NCBI RefSeq assembly: GCF_002278075.1
Contig: NZ_CP022989.1
Location: forward strand, 3,410,001 to 3,474,000
Length of the DNA: 64,000 nucleotides
Origin: Paraburkholderia aromaticivorans
GTDB taxonomy: Bacteria > Pseudomonadota > Gammaproteobacteria > Burkholderiales > Burkholderiaceae
Direction of reading: 5' to 3'
Below, in pieces: positions 19,616 to 29,432 of this stretch; position 1 is the first letter of the stretch; each line of letters begins with the position of its first letter. The notes beneath the pieces are model-generated. The model saw only the letters and a program-made list of their open reading frames with translations, did no database searches and was not told the origin of the DNA. The position numbers and the translations under genes are program-made.

Positions 19616-21979
19616 CTACTCGCGGACTACATAGGTGTAAAACCGGATTCGACCGTCTTCCTTTTCCTGGAACACGCCTTGCACCTCGTAGTTGAAGCCC
19701 GGGAACCGGTTGAACGATTCCTGAAATGCAAGGAAGTAATCGAGCATCGGCGCCGCGCGTTCATCCCAGCGTTCGCCGGGCACCACCACGCCGATTCCGG
19801 GCGGGTAGATCAGCGCCAGCGTGGCGGATATGCGGTTGCTGACGCTATCGAGCGGCACATAGTCCACTTCGTTTGCGACGAGGGCGTCGTAAGCCTCCTG
19901 CGCGGGCATCGCGAGCTCCGGGAAGCTCGACGCGCGAAAGCACAGCCGCTGCAGATTCTTCACGTTCGCTTCGCGATAGAAGGTGTGCATTTCGTCGCAG
20001 ACCTGACGCAGCGTATAACCGGCGTAGCGCGCATGGTGCACGGCATGCAGGGTCGGCAGGACCTCCGCCAGCGACGCGTCGCGGTCCCACAGGCTTTTGA
20101 ATCTGACCAGTCTCGCGAGCAGCGTGTTGAGCTTGCTTTCGTCCTCGGCCGGCGTCATGAGAAAGAGGATGCTGTTGAGGTCGCACTTCTCCGGAACGAC
20201 GCCCTCTTCCCTCAAGTAATTGGCCACCACCGTTGCGGGCACACCGAAATCCAGATACTCGCCGGTCTTCCGGTTGATGCCGGGCGTGAGCAGCGTCAGC
20301 TTGTTGGGATCAACCATCGCGTAGCCATCGGCATACCCTTCGTAACCGTGCCAGCTTGCGTCGGGGCGGAACGTCCAGCACTGCTGTTCCCGTTTGATCA
20401 CATCGGTGGGGACATCCTCCCACGCGACGTCCGTGAGATCAACCGTAAACCGCGAGTCCCTTACCGTCACGACATCGGGCACGAAGGGGTCGAAGAACCA
20501 TTGTTCCAGTAACGTACCGCCCGTCTTCGCGTAGTGGCGCGAGAACTCGCGGAACTTCTTGCGAGTCTCGATACCAAGTTCGATGCACCCGTCCCAGAGC
20601 ACTTCACCCGCCTTGCCTTCATGGATCTTCGCGTTGACGTCGATCGACGCAAACAGCGGATAGAACGGCGAAGTGGAGGCGTGAATCAGGAACGACTCGT
20701 TAAAACGCTTATGTTCGATATAGCGCTTCTGACCGCGAATGTGCTCGTCACGTTTATGGATCTGGGAGGCTTGCGAAAAACCCGCGCCTTGTTTATGGAC
20801 CGATTGCGTGGAGAAAAGCCCTGCCGTGTCCGGCGTCAGACCTTTCAGCCGCATCGGACTGTGATCTTCGAAGAGCGGGTGAAACGCGTTATAGCCGATC
20901 CACGCCTCGTCCCACAGCACATACTCGCAAAGGTGGCCGATCTTCTCCATGACTTTGCGCACGTTGTAGATCGTGCCGTCATACGTGGCGAGTTGAATAC
21001 AGGCAAGGCGGAATGGGCGCTCCATCTTGCAGCGCTCCGGATCCTTCACGAGGGGATTCGCGCGGATCTGCTCGCGCAGCGAGGTTTCATCCCAGGCATC
21101 CCAGTCCACCGCGCCGATCATTCCGAATGGATTGCGGGTGGTCGGCAAGAAGACCGGGATGGCCCCCGCCTGAACGAGCGCGCCCTGATGCAGGGATTTG
21201 TGGTTATTGCGATCGAACAGCACCAGGTCGCCGCGTTTGAGCACGGCACCTGTCACGACCTTGTTCGACGTGCTCGTCCCGTTGAGAACAAAATAGGTCT
21301 GGTCGGCGCCAAATATCGCCGCGGCGTGACTTTCTGCTTCAGCCGCCGCACCTTCATGAATCAACAGATCGCCCAGGTCGACGTCGGCGTTGCACAAGTC
21401 GTTGCGAAAAATGCTCTCACCGAAATGCTTGAAGAACAACTGCCCCGCCGGCGATTTTCGATAGAACTGCCCGCCTTGATGTCCCGGGCAATCGAAGGCG
21501 ATATTGGCTTCGGCATCGTAGGCCACCAGTCCGCCGAAAAAAGGCGGGAGCAGGCTCATCCCGTACTTGACCAGACTCGCCACCACCTGCTTGGCGTAGA
21601 AGCCCGGCGATTGTTGCCCGAGATAGATATAGCCCGTCACTTCGCCGAGTGCGCCCGTCACCGCAAGATCCGATATACGGTGGGAATCCGCGAGCGCCCA
21701 GAGCGGCGTCTGAAACCCCTGCGCACGAATCAATATCGCCATCTTGCGTGCGTGCTCGAGGTTCTCGCCGTCCACCAGCGCGATGTACGCCCCTACCCCC
21801 GCATCCTCGTTGATGTCGCGAATGAAGTTGTGCCTGACTTCGACCTGAAAACCTTCCGCCACGATCAGATCGAGCAAGGCCCGGGTCGGTTCGCTGGCCT
21901 GATCGACGATCGCGACAACCTTTAGCAGCCGATTGAATGGAACAGGAATGACAGGCGCCTTAACGGAGCGAGGAATCAT
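19616..21979 (-). CDS. Inducible-type ornithine decarboxylase (SpeF/SpeC-like)
   Basis: PLP enzyme converting ornithine to putrescine and CO2, consuming a proton. The 787 residues show the wing domain, the PLP core and the C-terminal domain of the large Orn/Lys/Arg decarboxylases. The PLP lysine is Lys396 in STQSVHKQGAGFSQASQIH, which matches SpeC/SpeF rather than arginine or lysine decarboxylases. DEAWIGYNAFHP holds the PLP-ring aspartate. The start is the ATG at 21979, 7 bp after GGAG; a GTG one codon upstream is the alternative. It forms an operon with the PotE-like fusion and is divergent from adiA, with two GGACCTTGGTCC sites between them. Confidence 0.92.
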   Translation of the reverse strand: MIPRSVKAPVIPVPFNRLLKVVAIVDQASEPTRALLDLIVAEGFQVEVRHNFIRDINEDAGVGAYIALVDGENLEHARKMAILIRAQGFQTPLWALADSHRISDLAVTGALGEVTGYIYLGQQSPGFYAKQVVASLVKYGMSLLPPFFGGLVAYDAEANIAFDCPGHQGGQFYRKSPAGQLFFKHFGESIFRNDLCNADVDLGDLLIHEGAAAEAESHAAAIFGADQTYFVLNGTSTSNKVVTGAVLKRGDLVLFDRNNHKSLHQGALVQAGAIPVFLPTTRNPFGMIGAVDWDAWDETSLREQIRANPLVKDPERCKMERPFRLACIQLATYDGTIYNVRKVMEKIGHLCEYVLWDEAWIGYNAFHPLFEDHSPMRLKGLTPDTAGLFSTQSVHKQGAGFSQASQIHKRDEHIRGQKRYIEHKRFNESFLIHASTSPFYPLFASIDVNAKIHEGKAGEVLWDGCIELGIETRKKFREFSRHYAKTGGTLLEQWFFDPFVPDVVTVRDSRFTVDLTDVAWEDVPTDVIKREQQCWTFRPDASWHGYEGYADGYAMVDPNKLTLLTPGINRKTGEYLDFGVPATVVANYLREEGVVPEKCDLNSILFLMTPAEDESKLNTLLARLVRFKSLWDRDASLAEVLPTLHAVHHARYAGYTLRQVCDEMHTFYREANVKNLQRLCFRASSFPELAMPAQEAYDALVANEVDYVPLDSVSNRISATLALIYPPGIGVVVPGERWDERAAPMLDYFLAFQESFNRFPGFNYEVQGVFQEKEDGRIRFYTYVVRE

Positions 21980-22145
21980 CACCAGTCTCCATGATTATGT
22001 GGCGCATGCTGGTGATGCCGCTCGCCAAAGCAGGAGCAAAGCGGCGACCTCGCATGCCCGTGTGCGGCTTCAGGAAAGTCGAGTCAAACTCATCGACGGT
22101 TGTCTGAGCACGACCTTATGGAAGCACAGACAGCGCGAACCCGTA

Positions 22146-22165
22146 ATCGGACCTTGGTCTTACAT
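22146..22165. promoter_or_regulatory. GGACCTTGGTCC-type site 1 (ornithine decarboxylase/adiA divergent region)
   Basis: ATCGGACCTTGGTCTTACAT. An imperfect palindrome centred 175 bp upstream of the ornithine decarboxylase start and 203 bp upstream of adiA. It is one of twelve related intergenic sites. Apart from sites 1 and 2 the 378-bp intergenic region shows no gene. Confidence 0.75.
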
Positions 22166-22215
22166 GAATGCCGCAGGGGCATCGATGCACGAGACGTCGC
22201 GATGCGCCGCCCGAT

Positions 22216-22235
22216 GTAGGACGTTGGTCCGATAC
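22216..22235. promoter_or_regulatory. GGACCTTGGTCC-type site 2 (adiA side)
   Basis: GTAGGACGTTGGTCCGATAC. Centred 133 bp upstream of adiA and 70 bp from site 1, so each divergent gene has its own nearest copy. Confidence 0.72.
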
Positions 22236-22357
22236 ACGTCGCCGGCACGGAATGATTAACTATCGCGGCGGAAAACGTCACCTCGCCCGACTCACCTACC
22301 GCAGTCACGTCCTCGTCTCAGCGTTGCCGAAGAACTGACCTGCACCAGGAGACTGTC

Positions 22358-24655
22358 ATGCCCAATCCCCCCACTCTCCTGCGCGAGAAATTCCCCATTC
22401 TCATCATCGACCAGGACCTGCACGCGGACAACTCGGGCGGACGGGCGATTCGAGAAATCATCACCGCGCTGGCGAGCCACGGCATCACGGTCATGACGGC
22501 CAGCGATTTCGAGGATGGCGGCGCGCAAATCCTGTCTCATCCGGAAATTGGCGTCATCGTGCTCAATCAGGCCACGGTCGCGGAAATCCCGGTCGAGAAT
22601 CTCGTGCAGGCAATCAAGCGCTTTCGTACCCGCTACCCGCGCGTGGGGATTTTCCTCGATTCGTCGGTGGACGTGCTGGACAAGCTGCCCGTGGAGTTGG
22701 TCGCCCAGCTCACTGGCTTTATTTACAAACACGAGGACACGGCCTCCTTCATTGCGGGCAGACTCAAGGAATCGCTGGAGGCCTACCTCGACAAACTACT
22801 GCCGCCGTTCTTCAGGGAACTGATGGAACATACGGACAAATATAAGTACTCGTGGCATACGCCAGGCCACTCCGGTGGCGTGGCGTTTCTCAAGTCACCG
22901 GTTGGCAGAGCGTTTTTCGACTTCATTGGCGAAGCGACATTCCGTTCCGACCTGTCGGTGTCGGTACCCGAGTTGGGATCATTGCTCGAACATACCAGTG
23001 TGGTGGGCGAAGCCGAAAGAGAAGCCGCGATCACTTTCGGCGCCGATCGCACCTACTTCGTGACGAACGGAACCTCGACTTCGAACAAGATGGTGTGGCA
23101 CGGGTCCGTGTCGCGCGGAGATCTTGTCCTCGTTGACCGGAACTGTCATAAGTCGATACTGCATGCGATGATCATGACGGGAACCGTACCCCTCTATTTT
23201 CGTCCCACGCGCAATCGCTACGGAATCATCGGCCCCATTCCCGAGGCCGAATTCACGCCGAAGGCGATTCAAAAAAAGATCGACGCTTCGCCGCTCATCC
23301 AGAACAAGACCATGAAGCCGCGGCTCGCCGTCGTGACCAATTCGACTTACGACGGCATCTGCTATAACGCGCCGGCCATTCGCACGGCTCTCGCGCATCA
23401 GGTCGAGGTCCTGCATTTCGACGAAGCATGGTTCGCGTACGCGAGATTCAGCCCGTTCTACGAAAACCGCTATGGCATGGCGGCCAGCGCCCATCCGCAA
23501 CCGGGAGAACCGGTCACCTTCACCACCCAATCCACTCACAAGTTGCTGGCCGCGCTGTCCCAATCCTCGATGATCCACGTGAAGAACAATGCCGAGGGCG
23601 ATTATTCGCACGCGCGCTTCAATGAAGCCTTCATGATGCACACGTCGACGTCTCCCCAGTACAGCATCATCGCTTCCTGCGACGTTGCGAGCCGCATGAT
23701 GGCGGGAGGCGCGGGGCGTGCCCTGATTGAAGACGCGATTGCCGAGGCCATGGCATTTCGCCGGAAGATCGCGAGAACGAACCATGAAATGAATGAAGTG
23801 GGCGACTGGTTCTTCAACGCCTGGCAACCCGACAAAATAGTCGATAGCAAGAATGCGAAGATCGCGCCGCTCGCTCCGATCGACGTCAATCCCAAAGACT
23901 TCATGCTGAGGGCCGACGCGACGTGGCATGGGTTCAAACAAGTGACGAAAGACCATGCGATGCTTGACCCGATCAAGGTGACGATCCTGTCGCCGGGGCT
24001 CGACATCGAAGGCCGTTTGCAGTCTCGCGGCATTCCGGCGGCCCTTGTCAGCCGTCATCTGTGGCGGCATGGCATTGTCGTGGAAAAGACCGGTCTCTAT
24101 TCGTTCCTTGTGCTGTTTTCCATCGGCATCACCAAGGGGAAATGGGGGACGCTGCTGGCTGAACTATTCCGCTTCAAGGAGCTCTACGACCTGAATGCAC
24201 CGCTCGCCCAGGTCTACCCCGAACTGGTCCAGCAATATCCCGACGCCTACGCCGGCATGGGTCTACAGGACCTCGCCGCCAGCATGCACGCATTCTACGA
24301 GGCGCATGGCACACTCAGGCTAATGGAAGACATCTACACCGACCTGCCGACACCCGTCATGCTGCCTTGCGATGCTTACGACCAGCTGGTGCGTAACGCG
24401 GTCGAACTGGTGTCGATAGACAACCTGGCGGGGCGCATTCCCGCGGTCATGCTGGTGCCCTATCCTCCGGGTATTCCCGTGATCATGCCCGGCGAAACTT
24501 TCGACAAACCCGCCATAGTCGACTACCTCGCGAATTGCCGCGACCAGTACGCCGCATTTCCCGGTTTCGAAACCGAGATCCACGGTCTGGAGATCGTTCG
24601 CGACGCAACAGAAGTTCGCTACGAGGTGTGTTGTCTGAAGGAAGCCAAACGCTGA
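22358..24655 (+). CDS. adiA: Arginine decarboxylase, AdiA type
   Basis: PLP enzyme converting arginine to agmatine and CO2, a proton-consuming acid-resistance reaction. The 765 residues carry the receiver-like wing domain, the PLP core and the C-terminal domain. The PLP lysine is Lys395 in TTQSTHKLLAALSQSSMIH, which resembles AdiA (STHKLLNALSQAS) more than ornithine or lysine enzymes. HFDEAWFAYARFSPFY and the C-terminal VELVSIDNLAGRIPAV also fit AdiA. AGGAG lies 6 bp before the ATG. No AdiC antiporter is adjacent; the PotE-like fusion across the divergent promoter may serve it. Lysine decarboxylase is the main alternative. Confidence 0.87.
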   Translation: MPNPPTLLREKFPILIIDQDLHADNSGGRAIREIITALASHGITVMTASDFEDGGAQILSHPEIGVIVLNQATVAEIPVENLVQAIKRFRTRYPRVGIFLDSSVDVLDKLPVELVAQLTGFIYKHEDTASFIAGRLKESLEAYLDKLLPPFFRELMEHTDKYKYSWHTPGHSGGVAFLKSPVGRAFFDFIGEATFRSDLSVSVPELGSLLEHTSVVGEAEREAAITFGADRTYFVTNGTSTSNKMVWHGSVSRGDLVLVDRNCHKSILHAMIMTGTVPLYFRPTRNRYGIIGPIPEAEFTPKAIQKKIDASPLIQNKTMKPRLAVVTNSTYDGICYNAPAIRTALAHQVEVLHFDEAWFAYARFSPFYENRYGMAASAHPQPGEPVTFTTQSTHKLLAALSQSSMIHVKNNAEGDYSHARFNEAFMMHTSTSPQYSIIASCDVASRMMAGGAGRALIEDAIAEAMAFRRKIARTNHEMNEVGDWFFNAWQPDKIVDSKNAKIAPLAPIDVNPKDFMLRADATWHGFKQVTKDHAMLDPIKVTILSPGLDIEGRLQSRGIPAALVSRHLWRHGIVVEKTGLYSFLVLFSIGITKGKWGTLLAELFRFKELYDLNAPLAQVYPELVQQYPDAYAGMGLQDLAASMHAFYEAHGTLRLMEDIYTDLPTPVMLPCDAYDQLVRNAVELVSIDNLAGRIPAVMLVPYPPGIPVIMPGETFDKPAIVDYLANCRDQYAAFPGFETEIHGLEIVRDATEVRYEVCCLKEAKR

Positions 24656-24829
24656 GCGGCCATTGCCAGATGAGCGATATATCGGCTGCGGCATGACGAG
24701 GGCAAGCCATCTTTCGTGCGGTGAAAATGGTTGTGGGTTCATGCTGCATAAGCGCCATGTCCTTTGTCTAATTTCCAAAGCACATGCGGCGGATATTGCA
24801 CCGCTCACGTCGCCATGAGTTGCACCCAT

Positions 24830-24849
24830 ATAGGACCTTGGGCCGATAG
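24830..24849. promoter_or_regulatory. GGACCTTGGTCC-type site 3 (DUF3300 operon)
   Basis: ATAGGACCTTGGGCCGATAG. The second half-site deviates (GGGCC). Centred 200 bp upstream of the DUF3300 start in a 383-bp gap that otherwise shows no gene. Confidence 0.68.
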
Positions 24850-25038
24850 TATTGCGCCGCGTGTGATGATGTACTGTCAGTGCGGGCATCGCATGCCGAA
24901 GGGCGAGCAATCGGCTTACGTGGTTGGCGCTCTTTCAAAGCAATGACGGGGGCATCCACGACGCAGTGCGCAGATCTGTTGCGACTCGCGCCCGACAAGC
25001 GGACTCAGTGCCGCCAAACATCTCTGAAAGGAGCAGCC

Positions 25039-26535
25039 ATGACCCAGTGGAGCGCACGACTCTCTTATGGGGTGTGCATGGGGTTCCTCGTCGTGCTGAC
25101 ACTTGGTTCAAACAGTGCGCCTGCCCAGGAACCGTCGAACGGTGCCCCGGGGCAGGCTCAAGCGCAGCAGCCGACATTCAAGCCGGAGGAGATCGAGGCG
25201 CTGGTTGCGCCGATCGCGCTCTATCCGGACTCGGTCTTGTCGCAGGTATTGATGGCCTCGACCTATCCGCTCGAGATCGTGCATGCCGCGCGCTGGGCCA
25301 AGGCGAATCCGAAGCTCAAGGGTGATGCGGCTGTGAATGCCGTCCAGGACCAACCGTGGGACGTTAGCGTGAAATCGCTCGTCGCGTTTCCGCAAATACT
25401 CGAACCCATGAACGACAAGCTCGACTGGACGCAAAAGCTCGGCGACGCGTTTCTTGCGCAGGAGAAGGACGTTCTCGATGCGGTGCAACGACTGCGCGCG
25501 CGTGCGCAGAAATCGGGCAACCTCAAGTCCAACGAGCAGCAGAAGGTGTCGACGGAACCCGCCCCGGCACCGGCTGGCGGCCAACCCGCGCAGGCGACGC
25601 AGACCATCGTCCGTATCGAACCGGCGAACCCTGAGGTGATCTACGTGCCGGCCTACAACCCGACAGTCGTGTACGGCACCTGGGCTGCGCCGGCCTATCC
25701 CCCGTATTACTGGCCGCCGGCGCCCGCATATTATCCCGGCGCCGCGCTTGCCACCGGCTTTGCATGGGGCGTGGGTCTGGCCGCCGCCGGCGCGATATTC
25801 GGCAACTGCAACTGGGGTGGCGGAGACGTCAATATCAATGTCAACAAGGCCGCCAATATCGATCGCAACTTCGATCGCAGCAAGGTCGAGGGCGGTAAGT
25901 GGCAGCACGACGCGGGCCATCGCCAGGGCGTCGCCTATCGCGATAACGCATCTCGTGAAAAGTACGCAAAGAACGTCTCCGGCGCCGACGCGCGCGGCGA
26001 CTACCGCGGCCGCACCGGAAGCACGGCCGACCGCACCGCCAGATCCGACAGGGCTGCCGCAGGAGACCGTGCGGGCAACCGCGGCGGCGGGGCGAATAAC
26101 GCCAGCGCGGGTAACCGCGGTGGTGGCGCGGCGAATAATGCCGGCGCGGCTAACCGCGGCGGTGGTGCGGCGAATAATGCCGGCGCGGCTAACCGCGGTG
26201 GTGGTGCTGACAATACCGGATTGGGTAACCGCGGTGGCGGTGCTGACAATGCCGGCGTGGGCAACCGTGGCGGCGGAGCGAATAATCCCGGTGCAAGCAA
26301 CCGCGCTGGTGGGGCGAATGTTGGCGGATCGCCCAATCGTGCGGACGTCTCCAACCGGGCTGGAGCCGGTGCCGGAGCCGGAGGCGGTGGTCGGGACAGT
26401 GCGTTCCAGGGTGTGGGCGGTGGCCACGCCTCGCAGCAGGACTTCAACCGGGGCCGCACGAGTGCGCAGTCTTCGAATTTCAGTCGAGCGGGCGGCGGAG
26501 CGCGGGCTGGCGGTGGCGGACGTGGCAGGCGCTAA
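25039..26535 (+). CDS. DUF3300 domain-containing exported protein
   Basis: Unknown function. I chose the ATG at 25039 because AAAGGAG lies 5 bp upstream and a signal peptide follows (SYGVCMGFLVVLTLGSNSAPAQ). The DUF3300 region spans about residues 50-290, with PTFKPEEIEALVAPIALYPDSVLSQVLMAST and NPEVIYVPAYNPTVVYG as clear signatures. The last 150 residues are a Gly/Asn/Ala-rich repeat tail. The product has 498 residues. It is first in a run with DUF2950 and a lipoprotein; DUF3300 and DUF2950 are often neighbours, suggesting a shared envelope role. Confidence 0.87.
   Translation: MTQWSARLSYGVCMGFLVVLTLGSNSAPAQEPSNGAPGQAQAQQPTFKPEEIEALVAPIALYPDSVLSQVLMASTYPLEIVHAARWAKANPKLKGDAAVNAVQDQPWDVSVKSLVAFPQILEPMNDKLDWTQKLGDAFLAQEKDVLDAVQRLRARAQKSGNLKSNEQQKVSTEPAPAPAGGQPAQATQTIVRIEPANPEVIYVPAYNPTVVYGTWAAPAYPPYYWPPAPAYYPGAALATGFAWGVGLAAAGAIFGNCNWGGGDVNINVNKAANIDRNFDRSKVEGGKWQHDAGHRQGVAYRDNASREKYAKNVSGADARGDYRGRTGSTADRTARSDRAAAGDRAGNRGGGANNASAGNRGGGAANNAGAANRGGGAANNAGAANRGGGADNTGLGNRGGGADNAGVGNRGGGANNPGASNRAGGANVGGSPNRADVSNRAGAGAGAGGGGRDSAFQGVGGGHASQQDFNRGRTSAQSSNFSRAGGGARAGGGGRGRR
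26080..26330. repeat. NRGGGA-N repeat tract in the DUF3300 gene
   Basis: About seven imperfect 36-39-bp units encode NRGGGANNAGA-like peptides, with a few near-identical copies at 26110-26200. The period keeps the reading frame. Confidence 0.88.
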
Positions 26536-26547
26536 GGAGACAGGAGC

Positions 26548-27465
26548 ATGAAGTCACCACTACGATTCCTCGCGGCGCGGCTTGGCGCAATCGGCAGTGC
26601 GGTCATCGTCGCGCTGACGCTTTGCCTCGGGGCGACCAATGCGGCATACGCGCAGAAGGACTTCAAATCCCCGGAAGAGGCGATGACTGCGTTTGGAGAA
26701 GCTGTGGCCAAAAACGACCAGGCGACGTTGAAGGCGTTGCTTGGCAACGACTTTCGGGAGCTTATCCCGCCTGTGGGCGCCGAGTTGCGAAGCCGCTTCG
26801 TGACCGCCTGGAACACCGCGCATGCGATTCAGGCATCGGGCAGCGACCGTGCGGACATCACGGTAGGCGATGACGGCTGGACCCTGCCCATTCCTCTCGT
26901 GAAATCGCCGCAGGGATGGCATTTCGACACGCGCGCCGGTGCCGAGGAAATGCGCTTGCGGCGCATTGGCCGCAACGAGCTTGCCGTGATCCAGACAATG
27001 CTGGCGATCTACGATGCGCAGCGCGAATATGCCAGCACGGACCATGACGGTAGTGGCGTGCTCGCCTATGCGAGGAAACTATCGAGCGCACCTGGCAAGC
27101 ACGACGGCCTGTACTGGCCCGCCAGCCCCGATGAACAGCCGAGCCCGCTCGGCGAGGCCTTCCTCACGGCGGGCACGCGCAACCCGAGGCAGGCGGGCTA
27201 CTACGGCTATCACTACAAGCTGCTGACCTCGCAAGGCCCGCACGCGCCGGGCGGTGCGTATGACTACGTCGTGAACGGCAAGCTTTTTGGCGGCTTTGCC
27301 GTGATTGCCTGGCCGGTCCGTTACGGAGATACCGGCATCAAGAGCTTCATGGTCAGTCACGACGGGCAGGTCTACGGGCGCGACCTCGGACCCGACAGCG
27401 CAGCCAAAGCCGCCGCGACGACGTCGTTCGATCCCGCCCCGGGATGGACGAAGGAGGAACCTTGA
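26548..27465 (+). CDS. DUF2950 domain-containing exported protein
   Basis: Unknown function. The 305 residues start with a signal peptide (ALTLCLGATNAAYAQ) and cover the full DUF2950 domain. Recognisable parts are FKSPEEAMTAFGEAVAKND, DGSGVLAYARKLSSAPGKHDGLYWP and YHYKLLTSQGPHAPGGAYDYVVNG. GGAG is present upstream of the ATG, 12 bp after DUF3300 ends. The stop overlaps the TTG start of the next gene. The protein is probably periplasmic, working with DUF3300. Confidence 0.88.
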   Translation: MKSPLRFLAARLGAIGSAVIVALTLCLGATNAAYAQKDFKSPEEAMTAFGEAVAKNDQATLKALLGNDFRELIPPVGAELRSRFVTAWNTAHAIQASGSDRADITVGDDGWTLPIPLVKSPQGWHFDTRAGAEEMRLRRIGRNELAVIQTMLAIYDAQREYASTDHDGSGVLAYARKLSSAPGKHDGLYWPASPDEQPSPLGEAFLTAGTRNPRQAGYYGYHYKLLTSQGPHAPGGAYDYVVNGKLFGGFAVIAWPVRYGDTGIKSFMVSHDGQVYGRDLGPDSAAKAAATTSFDPAPGWTKEEP

Positions 27466-27806
27466 TACGCGTTCTGCTAGCCGCCGGGTGCTGCGCCCTG
27501 ATCGCTCTGCCGGCCTGCACGTACTACGCAGTACCGGTCGCCGGAACGGTGGTGACGACACCAGCGAGCTACGATCGCTCATTTGCCGCGGCTGCGGATG
27601 CGATGCGCGACGAAGGACTCGTCCTCACCGTCGTGGATCCGGCCAGCGGCATTCTTGTCGGGAGAGTCGACGGCGGCACCGTGACGACCAGCGTGCAACG
27701 GCAGTCCGACGGTAGCGTCCAGGTGCGTTTCGACTCCAGCGATGCACGCGATCCAACCCTCTTACAACGCATCTCGCGCAGCTACGATCGCCGGATGGGA
27801 CGGTGA
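27462..27806 (+). CDS. Small predicted lipoprotein
   Basis: A 114-residue product, not recognised by family. I start it at the TTG at 27462, which has AAGGAGG 5 bp upstream and overlaps the preceding stop (TTGA). An ATG six codons earlier is possible but would put the ribosome site inside the gene. The N-terminus is a lipoprotein signal (LIRVLLAAGCCALIALPAC) with the lipid-acceptor cysteine about residue 20. The mature part is a small alpha/beta fold. It is the third gene of the DUF3300 operon. Confidence 0.72.
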   Translation: MIRVLLAAGCCALIALPACTYYAVPVAGTVVTTPASYDRSFAAAADAMRDEGLVLTVVDPASGILVGRVDGGTVTTSVQRQSDGSVQVRFDSSDARDPTLLQRISRSYDRRMGR

Positions 27807-27882
27807 GCCGGGTCGACGCAATGCGAGGACATCCCTTCGTTGGGAGTAGTAGCCGCCCGCCTGCCTGGCGAGGAAGTCCGAC

Positions 27883-29376
27883 ATGGCCTGGAACCGTCGA
27901 TACAGTCTGATCAGCCACGTCAGGTCGTCGCTCTGGATCGTCCCCATTCTCGCCCTGATGGCCGCGATCGCTCTTAACAGGGCGATCGACAAAATGGGTC
28001 AGTGGATGGCTGCGCTCGGCGGCCCCGATCTGCAGCAAGGACTGCTTGCCGTGAGCACCGAGGAAGCGCACGGAATACTCGATCGCATCTTTACGCTAAA
28101 CCTCTCCTGCCTGGTGTTTACTTTCGGCTCCCTGCTCGTTGCGATCCAGGTTGCGGGGGGCCAATATACGCCGCGCATCATCGCGACGACGCTACTACGC
28201 GATAACGTGATCCGGTGGATCGTCGGGCTCTTCGTGTTTTCCTTGCTCTGGACGCACCGGACCATGGCGGAGCTTGGGCAACCCCGGTCTGTCCCGCAAC
28301 TGCAAGTGCTCATTGCCACGGTCATCGGGCTCGGCTCACTCGTCGCGTTCATCGTGCTGATCGACTATTCCGCACGACTGCTGCGGCCGGTCAGTCTCGT
28401 GGGGCGTGTCGCGGAACAGGGGTTTGCGGTCATTGAAAGCATCTACCCTCACCCTGCCTCGGAAGAACCCGCTCGCCGGCTGTTCGCCACTGAACTGGCA
28501 AGGGGGCCCCGTTCACGCACCGCCGGAACCGACCCCGCAGCGCAACCGGGCACGCCGGCGGTAGCCGAGCGGGTCGTGTATCACACCGGCGGTTCCGGGG
28601 TTGTGCTGGCCGTGAATCTGCGCGGACTTTATCGCGAGGCGCAGCGAGCCGGCTGCTTCATCGAGTTCGCCGCGCAGGTCGGCGATTTTCTCGCAACGGA
28701 CGAGCCGCTCTTTTACCTGACCGGCAGCAGCGATACGATCAGCGACCGCCGGCTGCAAAACCTGGTGGCGCTGGGCTCCGAACGGACGATGGAGCAGGAT
28801 CCGATGTTCTCGTTTCGCATCGAAGTGGATATCGCGCTGAAGGCCCTTTCGCCGGCCATCAACGATCCGACCACGGCGGTGCTCGCCGTCGATCAGTTGC
28901 ACCGGCTGCTTCGTCTGGTCGGACAGCGTTCCCTCGCCAATAGCACGCTCGACGACGAGAGCGGCAGGCCGCGCGTGGTCTTTCGCACGCCGGATTGGGA
29001 AGACTTCGTCCATGTCACCTTCAGGGAAATACGGCACTACGGCGCGGGCAGCCTGCAGATCGAGCGGCGCCTGCGCGCCATGATCGTCAACCTGACGAAC
29101 ACGCTGCCTGCGTCCCGCCACCCGGCGTTGCGCCGTGAACTTGCGCTGCTCGACGCCACCATCATGCGCCACCACCACTTCAAGGCCGACATCGAGCTGG
29201 CCCGTGTCTCCGACGCGCAGGGGCTCGGCGGGGCGTTGGACGCGAATGCGCAGAAGCGCGCTGCCGGCGAAAGGCATTCAACCACTGCCACGCGTGGAAA
29301 AAACGCATCCCGGCAAGGACACAGCTCACCCTATGCGAGCACTTTGCGTTCGGCGCAACGGCGCAGAAAATCCTGA
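27883..29376 (+). CDS. DUF2254 membrane protein
   Basis: Integral membrane protein of 497 residues and unknown function. Four helices occupy about residues 15-170 (including LVFTFGSLLVAIQVAGGQYTPR, a family signature). A large cytosolic domain follows with AINDPTTAVLAVDQLHRLL, also characteristic of DUF2254. It begins 76 bp after the lipoprotein and is probably the last gene of the same unit. The final 60 residues are basic and low-complexity. Confidence 0.85.
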   Translation: MAWNRRYSLISHVRSSLWIVPILALMAAIALNRAIDKMGQWMAALGGPDLQQGLLAVSTEEAHGILDRIFTLNLSCLVFTFGSLLVAIQVAGGQYTPRIIATTLLRDNVIRWIVGLFVFSLLWTHRTMAELGQPRSVPQLQVLIATVIGLGSLVAFIVLIDYSARLLRPVSLVGRVAEQGFAVIESIYPHPASEEPARRLFATELARGPRSRTAGTDPAAQPGTPAVAERVVYHTGGSGVVLAVNLRGLYREAQRAGCFIEFAAQVGDFLATDEPLFYLTGSSDTISDRRLQNLVALGSERTMEQDPMFSFRIEVDIALKALSPAINDPTTAVLAVDQLHRLLRLVGQRSLANSTLDDESGRPRVVFRTPDWEDFVHVTFREIRHYGAGSLQIERRLRAMIVNLTNTLPASRHPALRRELALLDATIMRHHHFKADIELARVSDAQGLGGALDANAQKRAAGERHSTTATRGKNASRQGHSSPYASTLRSAQRRRKS

Positions 29377-29432
29377 CCGCCATAAGGACGATCTTCGCGT
29401 GAAGGCGCCCCGGCCGAAGCGGTTGCCCCCTT

